DNA of 64,000 bases from assembly GCA_048013815.1 (NCBI GenBank), contig CM106586.1, positions 10,726,001 through 10,790,000 of the forward strand, given 5' to 3'. The translations under genes and the position numbers were made by a program. Origin of the DNA: Setoptus koraiensis (taxonomy: Eukaryota > Arthropoda). Positions within the stretch are counted from its first letter, which is position 1. The number at the start of each line of letters is the position of its first letter. The notes beneath the pieces are model-generated. The model worked only from the letters and a program-made list of their open reading frames with translations. It had not been told where the DNA came from and ran no database searches. This document shows positions 15,493-28,838 of the stretch, piece after piece.

Positions 15493-16157
15493 CTAAAAAA
15501 ATGTAAATGTTGTTTTGTTTGGTATTGTGGGTGTTGGGTGTTGGTATCGAATGTGATCGATTGTCGCCTTATGGACTACATATGCTGGAAGTGACTATCT
15601 TGGTTCATGGTCGTGTATTATCGTGTCGCTCATTGAAAACAATTGATTTAAAATAATAAAACAATTAATAATAAATTAATTAAAATGTAATAATGGTATA
15701 ATAGTGGTAATAATTAATAATAATAATAATATTGGTGTCGTCAGGTCGTCTGCGTTTGTTTGTTCGCTTGTTTTGGTTTATGTTTTGATTTTAATTGTTC
15801 CTCTATCGTCACGATCCTCATTCCTGGGGTGATTGTGGCTTGTTTCCTATTGTTGTTATTGTGATTATGAGTGTATAGTGCCACAATTAATCCTATGTAC
15901 GTATTAGATGGCAATCCAATCTGGGCATATCCATTCGATCGTGTATCATACACGGTGTATGTGTGTGTCCGTGTGTGTGTGTGTGCTTGTGTGTATGTAC
16001 ACCTAGTAGTGGTAGTGGTGGTGGTGGTGGTGGAAACAAATAAATATCCCCTCTGTTGTTCTTTTCTATATCTTTCTATATCCCTAAATATATACTGGAG
16101 CGTATATATGTATATATATATATATAAATACTGGAGTATATTAATCTATGTTTGTTG

Positions 16158-16176
16158 TGTATGTGTGTGTGTGTGT

Positions 16177-16217
<41 letters not shown>

Positions 16218-16227
16218 TGTTTGTGAC
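16158..16227. repeat. (TG)n microsatellite
   Basis: About 70 bases of TG repeat with one GAG interruption. It lies next to an (AT)n stretch at 16105-16130. Confidence 0.93.
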
Positions 16228-16575
16228 GATAAATATATGTGTATTTTCTAGGTAGCAATAGTTGTGTGATGATGATAATATTAATAAGTAATGGTGGTAG
16301 CTAGATAATAATAATAATAGCAATAATAATAGTAATGGTGATTTTGTCACTAATGAATAAGACGACAACGACGACGACGACGGCAATGATGCTTGGGCTT
16401 AATAAATATATATCATCGTCAGTGTGTAGAGTGTGTATAGAGAATAAGCGAATAACGAATGTGCAGCAGCAGCCGTAGTAGGCGCAGCGCTAGCAGTGCC
16501 AGTGGAATTGTTCAGCGAGAGAGGGAAAGAAGTGTATTATCAAGGCACAAGTAATTTACCATTACAGTTCTATTC

Positions 16576-16634
<59 letters not shown>
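16576..16634. repeat. (TG)n microsatellite
   Basis: About 58 bases of TG repeat with one GCG interruption, followed by CAGCAG-rich sequence. Confidence 0.93.
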
Positions 16635-16636
<2 letters not shown>

Positions 16637-17567
16637 CAGCAGCGGGCAACAACTGCAGCAGAGCAGCAGCAGCGCCAGCAGCAGTTGCCGCAGTTACAGC
16701 AGTTGAGCTGCAAGCGGGGTGTCAAGCGCAAGTGGGCCATTACCCACACATTGTGCTACATTGCCTTTGCCACTGCATTTGCCCCATAGCACGATGGGGC
16801 CTGTGTGGGCACAGTTCGTGCGCAAGCGGCGCACGCCCGCCTGAGCACTGTTACGCGGGCACACATCGAGCGTTGAAGCGGGCGCACGACAGCCAGCGCA
16901 GCGCCGAACACAGCACGCTCTGTGCTTGTGCGCGGCGCAGGGTGCTTTTTAGCCTGTCCAGTTGCGCTGGCCACCCTATATGTTCGCTGTGTGTCCAATA
17001 CAGCAGCGTACTGCCATAGCAGCAACATCTTTCGTAAGTGAGCGCTTGTGTACTTTAGAATTGAGTGTGTCTCTTTTTTACTGACAGTCTGTGTGTGTGT
17101 GTCCCACGCATTGAGATTGCGTTCCTCTAGTGCTTGTGGGCATTGTGTGCTTGTGTGCATTTGCATCACCGATACCGTCGCCGCCGCCGCAACACAACAC
17201 ACACACACACAGACAAGAATTTAAGGTGTGATGGTTTTCTGGGCGAATCAACTCTTGTGCTGCTGTCGCTGTCGTCGTCGTGGTCGCTGTTGTTGTTGTT
17301 GTTGTTGTCGTCGTTGTTGTTGTTGTCGTCGGCAGCGGCGATCATGTTGTTGATGTTGTTGCCGTATGATTCGGCCGCCGCCGCCGCTCAAGTTCAGCCG
17401 GGCCGGCGCTGCTGTCCTAAACGACGATCACAATGAAGAGCAGCGGCAGGTTCGCTCCGCAAATTGTTGTCCACTTGTTTGTGTACCCAGTGCCCAGTGG
17501 CCCGCACGAGTGCTTGTGTGCTTTTTCGTGTTCGCAGCAAGCCAGCCTATAATCATCGCAGTGCTCT

Positions 17568-17655
17568 GTCCAGCAGAGTCTGTTCAGAAGAGTCTGTTCA
17601 GCAGAGTCAGTCCAACAGAGTCTGTTCAACAGAGTCTGTTCAACAGAGTCTGTTG
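17568..17655. repeat. minisatellite, unit about 15 bp (AGAGTCTGTTCAACA type)
   Basis: Five to six imperfect copies of an AGAGTCTGTTCA-containing unit stand in tandem. Each unit is nearly palindromic (AACAGAGTCTGTT), so the array could form hairpins. Confidence 0.85.
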
Positions 17656-18344
17656 TGTTTGTTCTGTTTCGGCCCGTTCCGTTGCGTCGTTCGCTGGCTC
17701 GCCAGCGAATCATCGGCTCGGCCAGCCAGCCGCCAGCCAGCCAGTTAGCCAGCGACACGGCGCAGCGGACAGGGCGAGCATATGTGTGCGAGTATTGCAT
17801 AATAGTGGCGAGTGTGTTTGCAATTTTCATCTTTCTCTCTCCCCGACATTGGCTGCACAAAACCCGACTGCACTCGTTGTGCGATGATGACGACGATAGC
17901 ACTAATCACTGACCAGCGCACACTTGTAACTGCATTGTCTATCCGCCGCACACAAGCTCGCCGCGCTGTGCCTCACCGTTGCAGTGGACAGTGGCGGCGG
18001 CCGCGGCCAGGTCGCAACAAGCGAGCGGCCAGCGGATGACGTTTTCAGTTCGGATCATTGACTGGCCCGAGTGCTCCTAATAGAGGTGTCGCCTCCATTG
18101 TGCGCCGCCGCCGCCGCTCGCCGCTGCTCGTCGCAGCCCTTGCCAGCCGCCAGCCAGCAGTTTGCGAGCAGCAATCACCGTGTTAAGCATCTTACAATGC
18201 AGCAAGGGCGAATAATAAAAAAATGACAGGCCCTCGTTCTGTTACAAGTCCCGCTCGCTGCATGCTCCGTGTGTGCATATGAACCGCCTATTACGCAAGT
18301 CGTCTACATGCACACGGAATCATCGTTGTCGACGTTGACGTTGT

Positions 18345-18389
18345 CCGTGCGTGTGTGTGTGTGTGCGTGTGTGTGTGCGTGTGTGTGCA
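18345..18389. repeat. (TG)n-rich microsatellite
   Basis: A GTGTGTGCGTGTGTG run with CG interruptions. Confidence 0.85.
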
Positions 18390-19016
18390 GAGATTTCGAA
18401 CGCTTCTCTCGCGAACTCTTTATGCGTTAGCTGGCTCGCAGCCGCGGTGGCGCTCGACACTGGCTTGCGGTGGGTGCGTAGTGTGCGCTCGGGCCGCATG
18501 CGGCGCCAGTTGACACTCGCGAGTCGCCAGCGATTAATGGTCACCGATGACCGCATTTACAAGCCGCCGCTAGCCAATGCGACAACCGAAATCACTGGCT
18601 CGCTCTCTCATTTCCCATTCACTCTCTCGTCGCGGCTCAATTTATTCGAATGGCCCACTTCTCTGTCCGGTCTGGCGGGCCGGCCGCCGCCGCCGCGAGC
18701 CGCATAGAGATAAGACACGACGACTGTGCGCGACGGGTTCAATCGGAGCACGCACGTTCTCTATCTGTCAAAGGCAGCCAATCAGCGGGCAAGACAGCGA
18801 CAAATAGGGGCGGATGGGGGCGAGAATCGCGGCCTGTCAATCTATGTGTACGCATCGTTGGTCAGCCGCTGTCGTGCACAGCGCGCACTGCGCCTCTATG
18901 CTGCACTGCAGTGCACATAGCGATTGCCTCGGCTGGCCATCGAGCCCCGATAATGAAGCAGCCAGTTTAAAATGCGACTGCCGCAGTCGGACTGCGCCGC
19001 GCGCAGTCCTTGTTCG

Positions 19017-19076
19017 CGCGCGCCTAGGCATATTCGCGCGTCTAGGCACATTCGCGCGTCTAGGCATATTCGCGCG
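19017..19076. repeat. minisatellite, unit 18 bp (TCTAGGCATATTCGCGCG type)
   Basis: Three to four copies of a TAGGCAYATTCGCGCG-type unit stand in tandem; the last degenerates to TTTGGCATATTGGCGAG. Confidence 0.85.
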
Positions 19077-20689
19077 ATTTGGCATATTGGCGAGCACACG
19101 CGTAGCTCGCAACCGCGTCTGCTCGTATATAGAAAATGTGACCCAAGCGCGTGCCACATGCGGGTCTAGCGACTTTCGCGCGCGCCCCAGTCGCTATAAC
19201 GCTCCAGTCGCTATGGCGCCCATAGGCGCACAGGTCTGCACATTGTGCGCCTTGCACAGCACAGCGCGCAGCAGAGTCTGGGTGGCTTGCCAGACTTTAT
19301 CGCCGGGCACATCTGCGATACGGCGAGACACTCGTGTGCGCACCGCCAATCTCCGGCGACAGGGGAGCCGCCATCGCCGACGGGAGCGTTGTTGCGGGCC
19401 CCACGCAATCCCGTCGGAGGCGTCGGTGGGCCCGGCGGCTCCGATGGCTCAGGCGGCGCCGAGGGGAGCAAGTGCGTCGCACAAGAAGTGTCAGCCGAGC
19501 GCGAGCGCGCATGGAAAATTTATTTTCTCTCTCCACGGGGACGCGGCGAAACTTGATTTTGAGGGGAAGCGATTGTAATGGCTGGCGCCAGCAGCGGCCC
19601 CCGATAATAATAGCTGATAGTTGTGATTAGGGCCGCTCGGGGTGATTTGAGGGCCGGCGAGTGTTGTAGTGGTGCCATCATCATTATTACATTATGCCCC
19701 CGCTAGACGTTGCTAGTCGGGGCGCGCCAGCATTTGCCAGTCAGCAGCAGCATTCGTGCACGAACCAGCTCTCGTTGGTGTGTTTGCATCACCTAGTGGC
19801 CAGCGGTTGTTAATTCGCTATCTTTGTCGATCACTTTTATGGCATCTCGCTGTCGATTTGTCGCATTATCAATGATTAGATCTATGCGACTACCTAACTG
19901 CCTAAACTGCCAAACTAACTGCCACGCCAGGCCGAGCCGGACGCCTAAACAGGCGACGACGACGACGACCAGCCAAGGCGGCGCATTTTTACCTCGAGGC
20001 TCGCAAGGAGCAACCGGCAGCCTAAAACACTCGCCCCATAACGGGGCCCATGGGTGCCAGCCCGACGAAGTGGCTGGCCAACGACGCCGGGCCGAGCAAA
20101 CAATTCAGTTGATTCAGTTGACGGGTGCGCCGTCACACAGGCCCGGCCGTCGCAGCTCCCGAGGCTGTCCGACGGTTCACCTGGGACGATGACAAATATT
20201 GGGCGCCCTCAGCGCCGCTGTGAGGCCCACGCAGTACAGGTCGGGCCGGGTTTGCGCGGGTTGTGTTGCGTCTACACTTATTAGGCCGTCGGGCCATTAT
20301 TCGGCGAGCTACGCGACATTTGGCAGTAAATAAAGCGCGCGCGCGCGCATGCAAGTTGTTAGCGGCCGCGAGCGGCTAGCTTGGCGTAATGAGCTCGCCA
20401 GCGGCGTGCGCACACAAACCGCGCCACTAGCAGCTCGTGGCGCGGTCACCGTGGCACTGAGTGCGGGGGGGGGGGCTTACCAGTGCGGGCGCAGTGGCTC
20501 AAGTTGTTGTCGCGGCACATCCACTTGGCTGGCCGTATTGGTGTGTGGGGCTTGCGGTGGCTGCTCCCCCATTATTGCCGGTGATCGATGTATTATCGAT
20601 GAAAACATGTGTGTGTGTGTGTGTGTGTGTCGACGATTGGCCAGCCCCACACGCGCCAAAATGCGATTATTAGCCGCCACTGGCGCGCG

Positions 20690-20762
20690 TAAACTGGCGC
20701 GCGCGAACTCGCTCGCGAAAACCGGCTCGCGAAAACCGGCTCGTGTAAACTGGCTCGTGTAA
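20690..20762. repeat. minisatellite, unit about 16 bp (GGCTCGCGAAAACC type)
   Basis: Five imperfect tandem copies run from GGCGCGCGTAAACT to GGCTCGTGTAAC. Copies differ by CGCG/CGTG and AAACC/AAACT swaps. Confidence 0.8.
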
Positions 20763-21783
20763 CACACACACAACTCGTAAACCAATAAGCCTCGCCATTC
20801 ATTGAGCCCCCCCAACCCCCGCCACTCGATCAAGCCACGCTCAATGGGGTGATAATTTCTCGCTCAGTGTCGCCGTCGCTGGCTATCAGCATCGCTGACG
20901 GGCCGACAAATCGTTCTGCTCATCATACAATGCACGCTTGAATTGATCCGCCAGCGGATATCCGCCGCCGCCGCCGCGAAAGTCTCGCCGCGAGTGTGCC
21001 CGCAAGTCGCGCCGCGGACACCCGCCCAGGATTCAAATATCAATCTGTAGTGTGTGGATATCCACGCGGCAGCATGTTTCGGCGAGCATTCGCCAGGCAT
21101 TGGTGCGCTCTGTCTCGCTCTCTCGGATATTCACACGAATGCGGTATCACGCGAATGTGATATGGATATTCACGCGAATGCGGTATCGTGGATATCCATA
21201 CAAGTGCGGTATGGTGGATGCTGGGCCCAAATCAGAGTCGCTGTCCGCGCTCGACCCGCACGAGCGACAGAGTGCGCCTGGTGGCAATTTCGATGGCGGG
21301 CCCCATCGATTATGCGGCCCGGCGGGTTTATTTATACGCATCTCGAGCAGAGTGTCACACACGAGTCGTGTGACACCCGCGACAGAACGGGCACTTGTTA
21401 GCGCAGTTGCGGCGCTGCCAGTGGCTGCTCGCACAGGTGAATTAAGACATTCATCACGACGATCGGCGTAATCGAGCACCGGCTGATCGATGACGCAATA
21501 AGAGTGAGTGACGGCACAGGTGAACACGGCACCGATTTTAAAATGGCACGGCGGCCACAGACGCGCAATAATGCAATTAGGTGCCGTCGGTTGGCTCAAC
21601 AACGAGGCTGTTTATAAATTTATATTTTTGCGCGCCGTGCCAGCACCAACTAGAATACGCTGAAACATGTTGAAACATACCGAAATATCCTGAAATATGG
21701 CGTAGCCCCATAGAAGGACGGGGGCCCGCCGACGGGGTCCGGCTCGTGCAGAGTCTTTGCGGGCCGGGCAAGTCAGCGGAATC

Positions 21784-21840
21784 GCTGGCACGAGCTGGCA
21801 CGAGCTGGCACGAGCTGGCACGAGCTGGCGAGAGCTGGCT
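21784..21840. repeat. minisatellite, unit 10 bp (CTGGCACGAG)
   Basis: Four perfect copies of CTGGCACGAG plus degenerate flanking copies (CTGGCGAGAG, CTGGCTTG). The same decamer is expanded again at 28374-28430. Confidence 0.92.
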
Positions 21841-22092
21841 TGTGGCCTGTGGCTTGCGGCAGCACTGATACACCAGATAGGGCGGCGGGCACTCGAAACC
21901 GGAAAATTAATTATTAGTCGCGGCGGCACAGCAATATGCCGCCGCTGGCGCGTCGTTGTGACGTGGCGTCCACACTTGACGCAACAAGCCAGCCAAGGGG
22001 CCCCGAAGAGGAAACTGGCCACTACAGTTGACGTGTGTGCACTTATTTTACGCATTATGATTGCATGCTGCTGTCCGCGCTGACACTGTTGC

Positions 22093-22160
22093 CAATTCAC
22101 TGACACTGTTGCCGAGTCGCCGAGTTGCCGAACCGCCGAGTTGCCGAGCCGCCGGGTCGC
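22093..22160. repeat. minisatellite, unit about 9 bp (GCCGAGTTG type)
   Basis: Tandem GCCGAGTCG / GCCGAGTTG / GCCGAACCG variants, preceded by a duplicated TGACACTGTTGCC segment at about 22080-22112. Confidence 0.8.
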
Positions 22161-24343
22161 AACGTGTAGTGAATGATGCTTTTTCAAGCGTGTCGCCGTC
22201 GCCTATCATCGGATGGCACCCGATAATCTCATTTGTTGTCAGGTGCAGCCCGAGCTGACAGCTCGCGCTGGCTTGCGCCCCAGCTAGGTCAACTTTACAC
22301 TACTTACTTTACAGTCTGGCCATAGTATCATGTGGCACGCGTCATATCGTGCAGCGGGTCGCTTTATCGCGGAATAATGCGCGCCGGTCTTTGCAGCGCC
22401 CACTCTGTGCCATATATATAATATTATATAGCTGGATATATTATATATATATGTGTTATATCTGGCTGAGCGAGCATAATCACAAGGCCAGTTGCGACCC
22501 GGCGCATAAGTCACGGCCGGGCTCGCCACTGGTCCGGCAGCCCGAGTCGCCCGAAACCGGCCCGTCCCACTAGCGCCGGACCGAGATGTTCGCTGTGCGT
22601 CATTGGGCGGCTCGAACTGCTCGCGCTGGGGCCCGGCTCTCAGCCAGACCGGCCAGTCTGGACAGAACAGCAAGACTGGACAGACCGGGCAGACCTGCAG
22701 ACATGTTCGAGGAGCACGAGCCGAGACGGGCCAAGCGTGGCCCTCTCTGCTGCAAACAGTACGCTCGCTTTCGACATTACTCCACAATCAAGCCTAAAAC
22801 TGCAACGATGTGGCGCATGTAATGCAGTGGGCCCCGGATATCTGATACAGATTTGCGGGCGGCCCCGCGACGCGCACTGTGCGCGCTGTGCCGCCCGAGT
22901 GTGCTGTTGCTCCAGTTGCCGGCGTGTTTTGTGCTCGGCGCACAGCGACGCACTCAATGATGGCCCATCAATGATGGGCCATCATGCACCCACCGATTAT
23001 ATCGGCCGATATATCGGGCGATATATTGAGGCTCTGGCGTATGCACGTCGCCATATAATCGCGACGACGGTCTCGCCACCAGGGGCAGCAGTCTCGCCAG
23101 CGCTGTGGCGGCTGGCCAAAGTGGGGCCAAGTTGGGGCCGAGTTGCAAGGCTGCTTGATGGCTCGCCGAAACGAATGTGAGACTGCCGGCAATCCATTCA
23201 TTACTCGGCAGCCCAAGGGCCAAATAATCATCGTTTCATAATTAATTAAGTGATCGCGTTTGTGAGCCGCACGCGTGCTGGCACGCATGTCTGGCCCATC
23301 TGTTTGCCGGAACGGCGCATAGCTGCATGCTATCATATTAGAATATTAGATTGGCGCCCTTCGGGCCGGCACCGGCAGCCACTGTGGTCGCGACGGCCGG
23401 CCAGCCCGACCCGCCGAGCGGCCCGCACTGTCCTGTAACAAGCGCTCTAACTAAAGTGCCGGCGCCCGCAACTAGCTCGCGGCCAGCGATCGAGGCGTCA
23501 ACCAGTCGCCACCTCGAGCGACCGGCGTCAGCAGCGTCACACAACTGACGCAACGCGACAACCGCCGACAATCCCGTGGTGCCGCTGCGGCAGGCGCCCC
23601 CGCGCTGCCCGCAACCGCCCGCAACAGCGTGCCGCTGCTGTATGCACAGACTGTGCACATATACTACACTATAGATGATATAGTATAGATGATATACTGT
23701 GCACAAGTCGGGCAGAGGCGCCAACCGACGAGCGGCAAATCTCGGCCTGCTGTTGACTTGCCGCCGTTCGGGGGCTCGCCAGTGCGCCCACCGAGCTCGC
23801 CCGCTCCGCTCGCAAGCCGCTCCGTCGGACGGTACCGCTCGCAAGCCGCTGTCAGTGTCGGCCCGCACCGAGCGCACAGACCCGCACACGGGCCGCAAGC
23901 GAGCGCAAACAGTGCCAGCCAGCGTAAGCTTATTAGCATGGGCGCAAACGTCACACGTCACCGTTGTTTTTATCTGTCGCTTTGTTTGTCAATCGCATTA
24001 AATCGCATTGGGCGCTGATTTGTCTGGCTGGCTGCACGTAGTTGGCGCTGGCTGGCGGCTGGCGCGGCTTGTTGTAGTTGCCGGAAGCGAAGGTAATCGA
24101 GGCAAGCGCGTGCAGTTGCTGGCGCGGGCAGCACGTTTGCGCGCATAGGAAGTGCTTATTTGTGCGCTCGTGTGCGTCGGCGGATGGGGCCGGTTGTGCG
24201 GCGCGCCACGAGCAAGTCAGTTATAACAGTTGCTGACGCAGTTTCAACTTTGAACTCTGGCTCGGCACTGCGCGCGCCTCGCTCGCGGCCCGCAGCCTTA
24301 CGCTGGCAGCCTGATGTTCGCAGCCCGCATCTTTACGCTCGCA

Positions 24344-24427
24344 GCTCGGTGCTCGGTGCTCGGTGCTCGGTGCTCGGTGCTCGGTGCTCGGTGCTCGGTG
24401 CTCGGTGCTCGGTGCTCGGTGCTCGGG
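24344..24427. repeat. minisatellite, perfect 7-bp unit (GCTCGGT) x about 12
   Basis: About 84 bases of a near-perfect heptamer. Because 7 is not a multiple of 3, every frame reads a 7-residue peptide repeat; these ORFs are artefacts. Confidence 0.96.
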
Positions 24428-25084
24428 GCCCCGAGCCTCGGCCGGGCCCACAATCGATGACGCAGCTGGGGCTCAGGTGACACGCGCTGGCGACTGTGCA
24501 CCGTTGCGCCGGTGGCCAGTTGAGCAGCGCGCTTCCGTTTCCTGCAATATGACTAATATGACTAATATGACTAATATGGGCAATATGAACAGCGTGAGCA
24601 GCGTGAACAACACGAGCCGCTTGTTTGCTCAGCCTGGCCAGCGGCGGCGCAGGCTAAGCGGGCCCCCTCGTGTTGCGGGCCAGCGGGCCCCTTCGAGTTG
24701 CGGGCTAGCGGGCCCCTGCGTGTTGTGGGCGTTGTGGCACCGTGGCGTCGCGGCACGGTCGCCTCGCGGCACCGAGCGGCATAGTGGCACCGAGCGGCGT
24801 AGTGGCAACGAGCGGCGGCCAGGGGGCCCGTCGAGAGACTGGCGCGTCGGGCGGGCGCGGTCCGCGGCCGGCACACGGTCAGCGGCACAAGTGGCGGATG
24901 ACGGACACAATGCAAACAAGGGAGCCGACACTGCGCTCGCGTTTCGCCATGTCAAGTTCACTATGTGATGTTCATCATGTGATGTTCACATCACAATCAC
25001 GATTTGGCGCAGTTTGTCGCCGCTTGTCGCCACTCGCCACTCGGCGCGACTGGCCGCCACTTGGCGAAATTTGGCGGAATTTGC

Positions 25085-25161
25085 CTAAATTCGGCGAAAT
25101 TCGGCCAAGTTCGGCCAAGTTCGGCCAGGTTCGGCCAGGTTCGGCCAAGTTCGGCGGGCTG
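25085..25161. repeat. minisatellite, unit 10 bp (AAGTTCGGCC type)
   Basis: Seven tandem copies of AAGTTCGGCC/AGGTTCGGCC, growing out of a related AAATTCGGCG sequence. Confidence 0.92.
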
Positions 25162-28100
25162 AATGGCGGCCGCACGTCACCGGTAATTGGCACGGGGGCC
25201 AGATTGGGCGTACGTGCGCGACTTTGCCTGTAGTCGGGCCAGCTTGTTGTCGAGCTTGCTCGCTGCGTTCGAATGAGCCTTCGAATGAGCGTTCGAATGA
25301 GCGCGCACAGCAAAGCGCGCACGGCAACGCGCTCGCCAGAAGCCAAACCGAAAGCCAGACGCATACCAAAGCGTGCATGACAAGGTGTATACAAGATATG
25401 AGTTACATAATACAGCCCAGAGTGTGTGTGTTTAACAATTGCGGCAAGCCAGTCACGGCCTATTAATTGAAACAGACATTATTGCCGACATAATATGTGT
25501 GTTTATACTGTATACTGGCGGCGCAACAATGTATTATGTATATTATATTATGTAATAATATCGTGAGCTCGTTGCGCACTTTACACTGCGCTACGAGCGA
25601 TAGTTGGGCCGCCGCTAATTTGTTGCTCGCTGCCTGCCCAATTTGAGCGAGCATCCAAGTGGGCAACTACGCGAAATTGGATACTCTGTTGGGCCGCCCG
25701 AAAAGGTCGCTGTTGCGGTGGGCGTCGTGTCGCCGTTGTTGCTGTTGGCTGGTCGCTGTTGCCGCCACCGAGACGATGCCGAGACGATGGCGAGACGGTG
25801 CCGCTGCCGCGACGAGCCAACAGCCGAGCCAACACTGACTCGCCGCAGCGCTCATTATGCAAGCGCCCGCTTGCACTTAGTGTATTATGTTTGCATCATT
25901 AACAAACATGTAGCATCTTGGCGAGCTCATGCGTCGCCCGCCGCCCGCCGCCGCCATGAATCATGCAGCCAGACAATGCGGCCCGCAGACGACGCAGCTC
26001 GCCAAAGTAATAATAATGTTATGACAGATCGTTGCGAGCCACCGACAGTCGCCGTTGAGCAGTCACTGTTCAACAGTGACAGTCGGCCAGCGACAGCAAC
26101 AACAACAACAACAACGACACCGACCAGCAACTGCCAACGGCGCGCAACAAAACGGATTGCTGTCGCCGTCGTTGTTGCCGTCGTTGTTGCTGTCGTTGTC
26201 GCCGTCGTTGTTGTTGGCGTCGTTGCTGCTGTTGCAATGCGTCAGCGACGGCCAGCAAAACATGATATAACGCTCGTTAGATTATGATGCAAATAGTGTT
26301 CGCGCAATAAGTGCTCGGCGGCGCCAGCAACAACATTGTTGCCCACAACGCTGTTTGCGCGAGCTGCCCGCGCTCGCCTCTCTGTCGGTGCTGGCCGCGG
26401 CGCGCGACCGGGCCCCACAGGCCCGCTGTCAGCCGAGGCCGGCGCTGACAGCGGGCGCGTCGTGTCCGCCGCATCCGCGCGTCTTTCCGTGTGCTATCAG
26501 CGTTTTTCGCTCGGCATCGGTCGTGACTCGCGGGACCGCACGCTGTTACATCCATTTCGGCGAACGCATCGCCTGGCGCGAGGCGCCCGCCGACAATCGG
26601 GCCGCAATCGCTTCGCAAAATTTTGCATTTTGCGAAGCGATTTGCGACCAATTTATTTATTTCGCGCCGCCCAACACGAGCAATACAAAATATACACGAA
26701 ATGATCTGTCTATTGTATACATGCCTCAATATACATGTTTCAGTGCAGCACATGTGAAGCATGCTCGCGCACAGGTAACAATGGCCGACATGCCCCCGGC
26801 TACGCCGCTAATGATGCCCGTTGCCGTCGCTCATCCGCTGTCCATACCTCGGGTCAACTTAGTGAACGGGTTGCGCTGGCCCCCATCGGGCCTGCATCGG
26901 GCTGCATCGGGCCGAGTCGGGCTGCATCGGCCCGAAGTGGCCAGCCAACCCTCGGCAGGCGCTCTCGGCGGTCCGGCCAGACCTAGGGGCACTGTGCAGC
27001 GTGAAGAATGCGAATTTGGCGCTGCCAGCGCCACGCCGGTCAGTGGTCGGTTGAGTTTGGTCGGTTGGGCCATTTCGGGCCGGCCAGCGTTCGTTTTACA
27101 CGGCAACATCACGGGCAGTTTTACACTAACCGCATTGGCTGGCAGTGGTAACGTGACGGGTGCCGCTCATCACCGGCCGGTCACCGCTGCCCGTCGCTGG
27201 CCGAGACCCGAACGAGCTGGCTGCACGTGCCGAGCCGCACTGCACGAGCTTCTTCGGCTGCACGATCTTCTCTGGCCGCGCTGGCCGCACTGGCCGCGCC
27301 GGCCCGGCCCGGCAGCGAACGCGCCACGGACACGCGATCATTAGCCGCGCTTTCATTTCATTTCGCAGTTGTTTTCAGTGTCGGCTCTTCATTTCATGTG
27401 CTTCATTGCATGGTCTTATTTTCATGGTCACGCTGGCCGAGACCGCGCAGCGGTCACGCTCGCTTTGCCGCGGCCTGCGCAGGGGGCGTGTAGCGGTGGC
27501 CAAATTGCGGCCGAGATCGCGCCGAGATCGCGCCCACCCTCACGAACGTTCGGGCGGCCGAGTGGGGCCCGCTGAGTGGGGCCCGGACAGAGCCCGAATG
27601 GGGCCCGGACATAGCTAGAATGAGGCCAGAATGAGGCCAGCGGCCACGCTGTGGACACACAGGTTTTGTGACACAACGTGCGTGTCGGCCGGTCAGACGG
27701 GCCTGTCGGCCGGCGAGCGGCCAGCAGCGGCGAGCAAACAAGCGAGCGAGCGCCAGTTGACATTCCTGATCAACTGGCGACAGCAGCATTCTTTTTTATG
27801 CAATGTTTACAAACGGGAGCGGAATATAATATTGACACAAGGTAATCCCTGGTGCGTGTTGTCTCGCTTTTGCTGCCCACTTGCCCGCCCGCCCGCCAGA
27901 TCCGTTTTACTCGACGCATTTTACGAGATCCGCTATTGCATTTTGGAGTGGCAGTGAATAAATTTTGCGCAGCTCAATTGGCTGTCGCCTAGTCTCGCCG
28001 CAGCACCCACACCAACTGAACTGAACCAATTGAAATGGCCAATCGATTTGGGCGCGATTTGCGCCCTGACAAGGCACTCGAGTGCCCGCACAGTTTGTGC

Positions 28101-28247
28101 AAAGCGCCAATCAAGTGCCAATCGCACCGATAAGCGACCTATCGATGACGACACTATATCCATCACTGCGACTCGTCACCGGGCTAAGCCGCCCTCGCGC
28201 GTTGGCCGGCCCGCTCACGTTGGCAACGTGCTGTGCGCTGATCGCCC

Positions 28248-28306
28248 TCGAGGCCCCAGCGTCGAGGCCCCAGCGTCGAGGCCACGGCGTCGAGGCCACG
28301 GCGCTG
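28248..28306. repeat. minisatellite, unit 15 bp (CGTCGAGGCCCCAGC type)
   Basis: Four tandem copies; the first two carry CCCCAG and the last two CCACGG, which shows stepwise duplication. Confidence 0.88.
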
Positions 28307-28373
28307 AGCCAGTGCAGAGACAGCGCAGAGCTGGCGCGAGCGACGCTCGCCTCAGTGCGGCATTGGGGGCGCC

Positions 28374-28430
28374 ACGAGCTGGCACGGGCTGGCACGAGCT
28401 GGCACGGGCTGGCACGGGCTGGCACGAGCA
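28374..28430. repeat. minisatellite, unit 10 bp (CTGGCACGRG)
   Basis: Five to six tandem copies alternating CTGGCACGAG and CTGGCACGGG. The unit is the same as at 21784-21840, 6.6 kb away. Confidence 0.92.
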
Positions 28431-28733
28431 CGCAACATTCCGACATTGCAACATTGTTGCTGCCGATCGCTCGTGTTTTTTCTCTCTAATCTCAAGTATT
28501 TTGCAAGCTGATCGACGCTTGCATCGCGATGCGCTGCGTGGCGCTATACGGGCAATAATAGCGGCCTCGCAACGCAGCTACGAGCTGCCGATCGCCGACT
28601 GGGGCCCGGTGTAATTGTCTCGCCGTCCGACAATGCATCTCAGGCACACGAGCGCCCAACTTGCAACTTCAATTGGCCAGCCACCGCCGCACCTAGCGAA
28701 GTAATTAGAATTAGTAAATTGGCTAACGGCGAC

Positions 28734-28838
28734 TAGACGCTCGGCATCGGCGAGACGCTCGGCATCGGCGAGACGCTCGGCATCGGCGAGACGCTCGGCA
28801 TCGGCGAGACGCTCGGCATCGGCGAGACGCTCGGCATT
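28734..28838. repeat. minisatellite, 18-bp unit x about 6 (GAGACGCTCGGCATCGGC)
   Basis: About six near-perfect tandem copies over 105 bases. The unit length is a multiple of 3, so long ORFs cross it without being genes. Confidence 0.95.

Noticed and set aside
15871..16258. Val/Cys-rich and Thr/His-rich ORFs on both strands
   Set aside because: They are translations of TG/CA microsatellites.
18814..19578. 254-codon ORF in the GC-rich block
   Set aside because: Several long ORFs overlap it in other frames on both strands, it crosses minisatellites, and it has no domain or amino-acid pattern of a protein. GC-rich DNA is poor in stop codons.
24221..24501. ORFs with a perfect HRAPSTE heptapeptide repeat
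   Set aside because: They are translations of the 7-bp minisatellite; all frames give a 7-residue repeat, so this is not evidence for coding.
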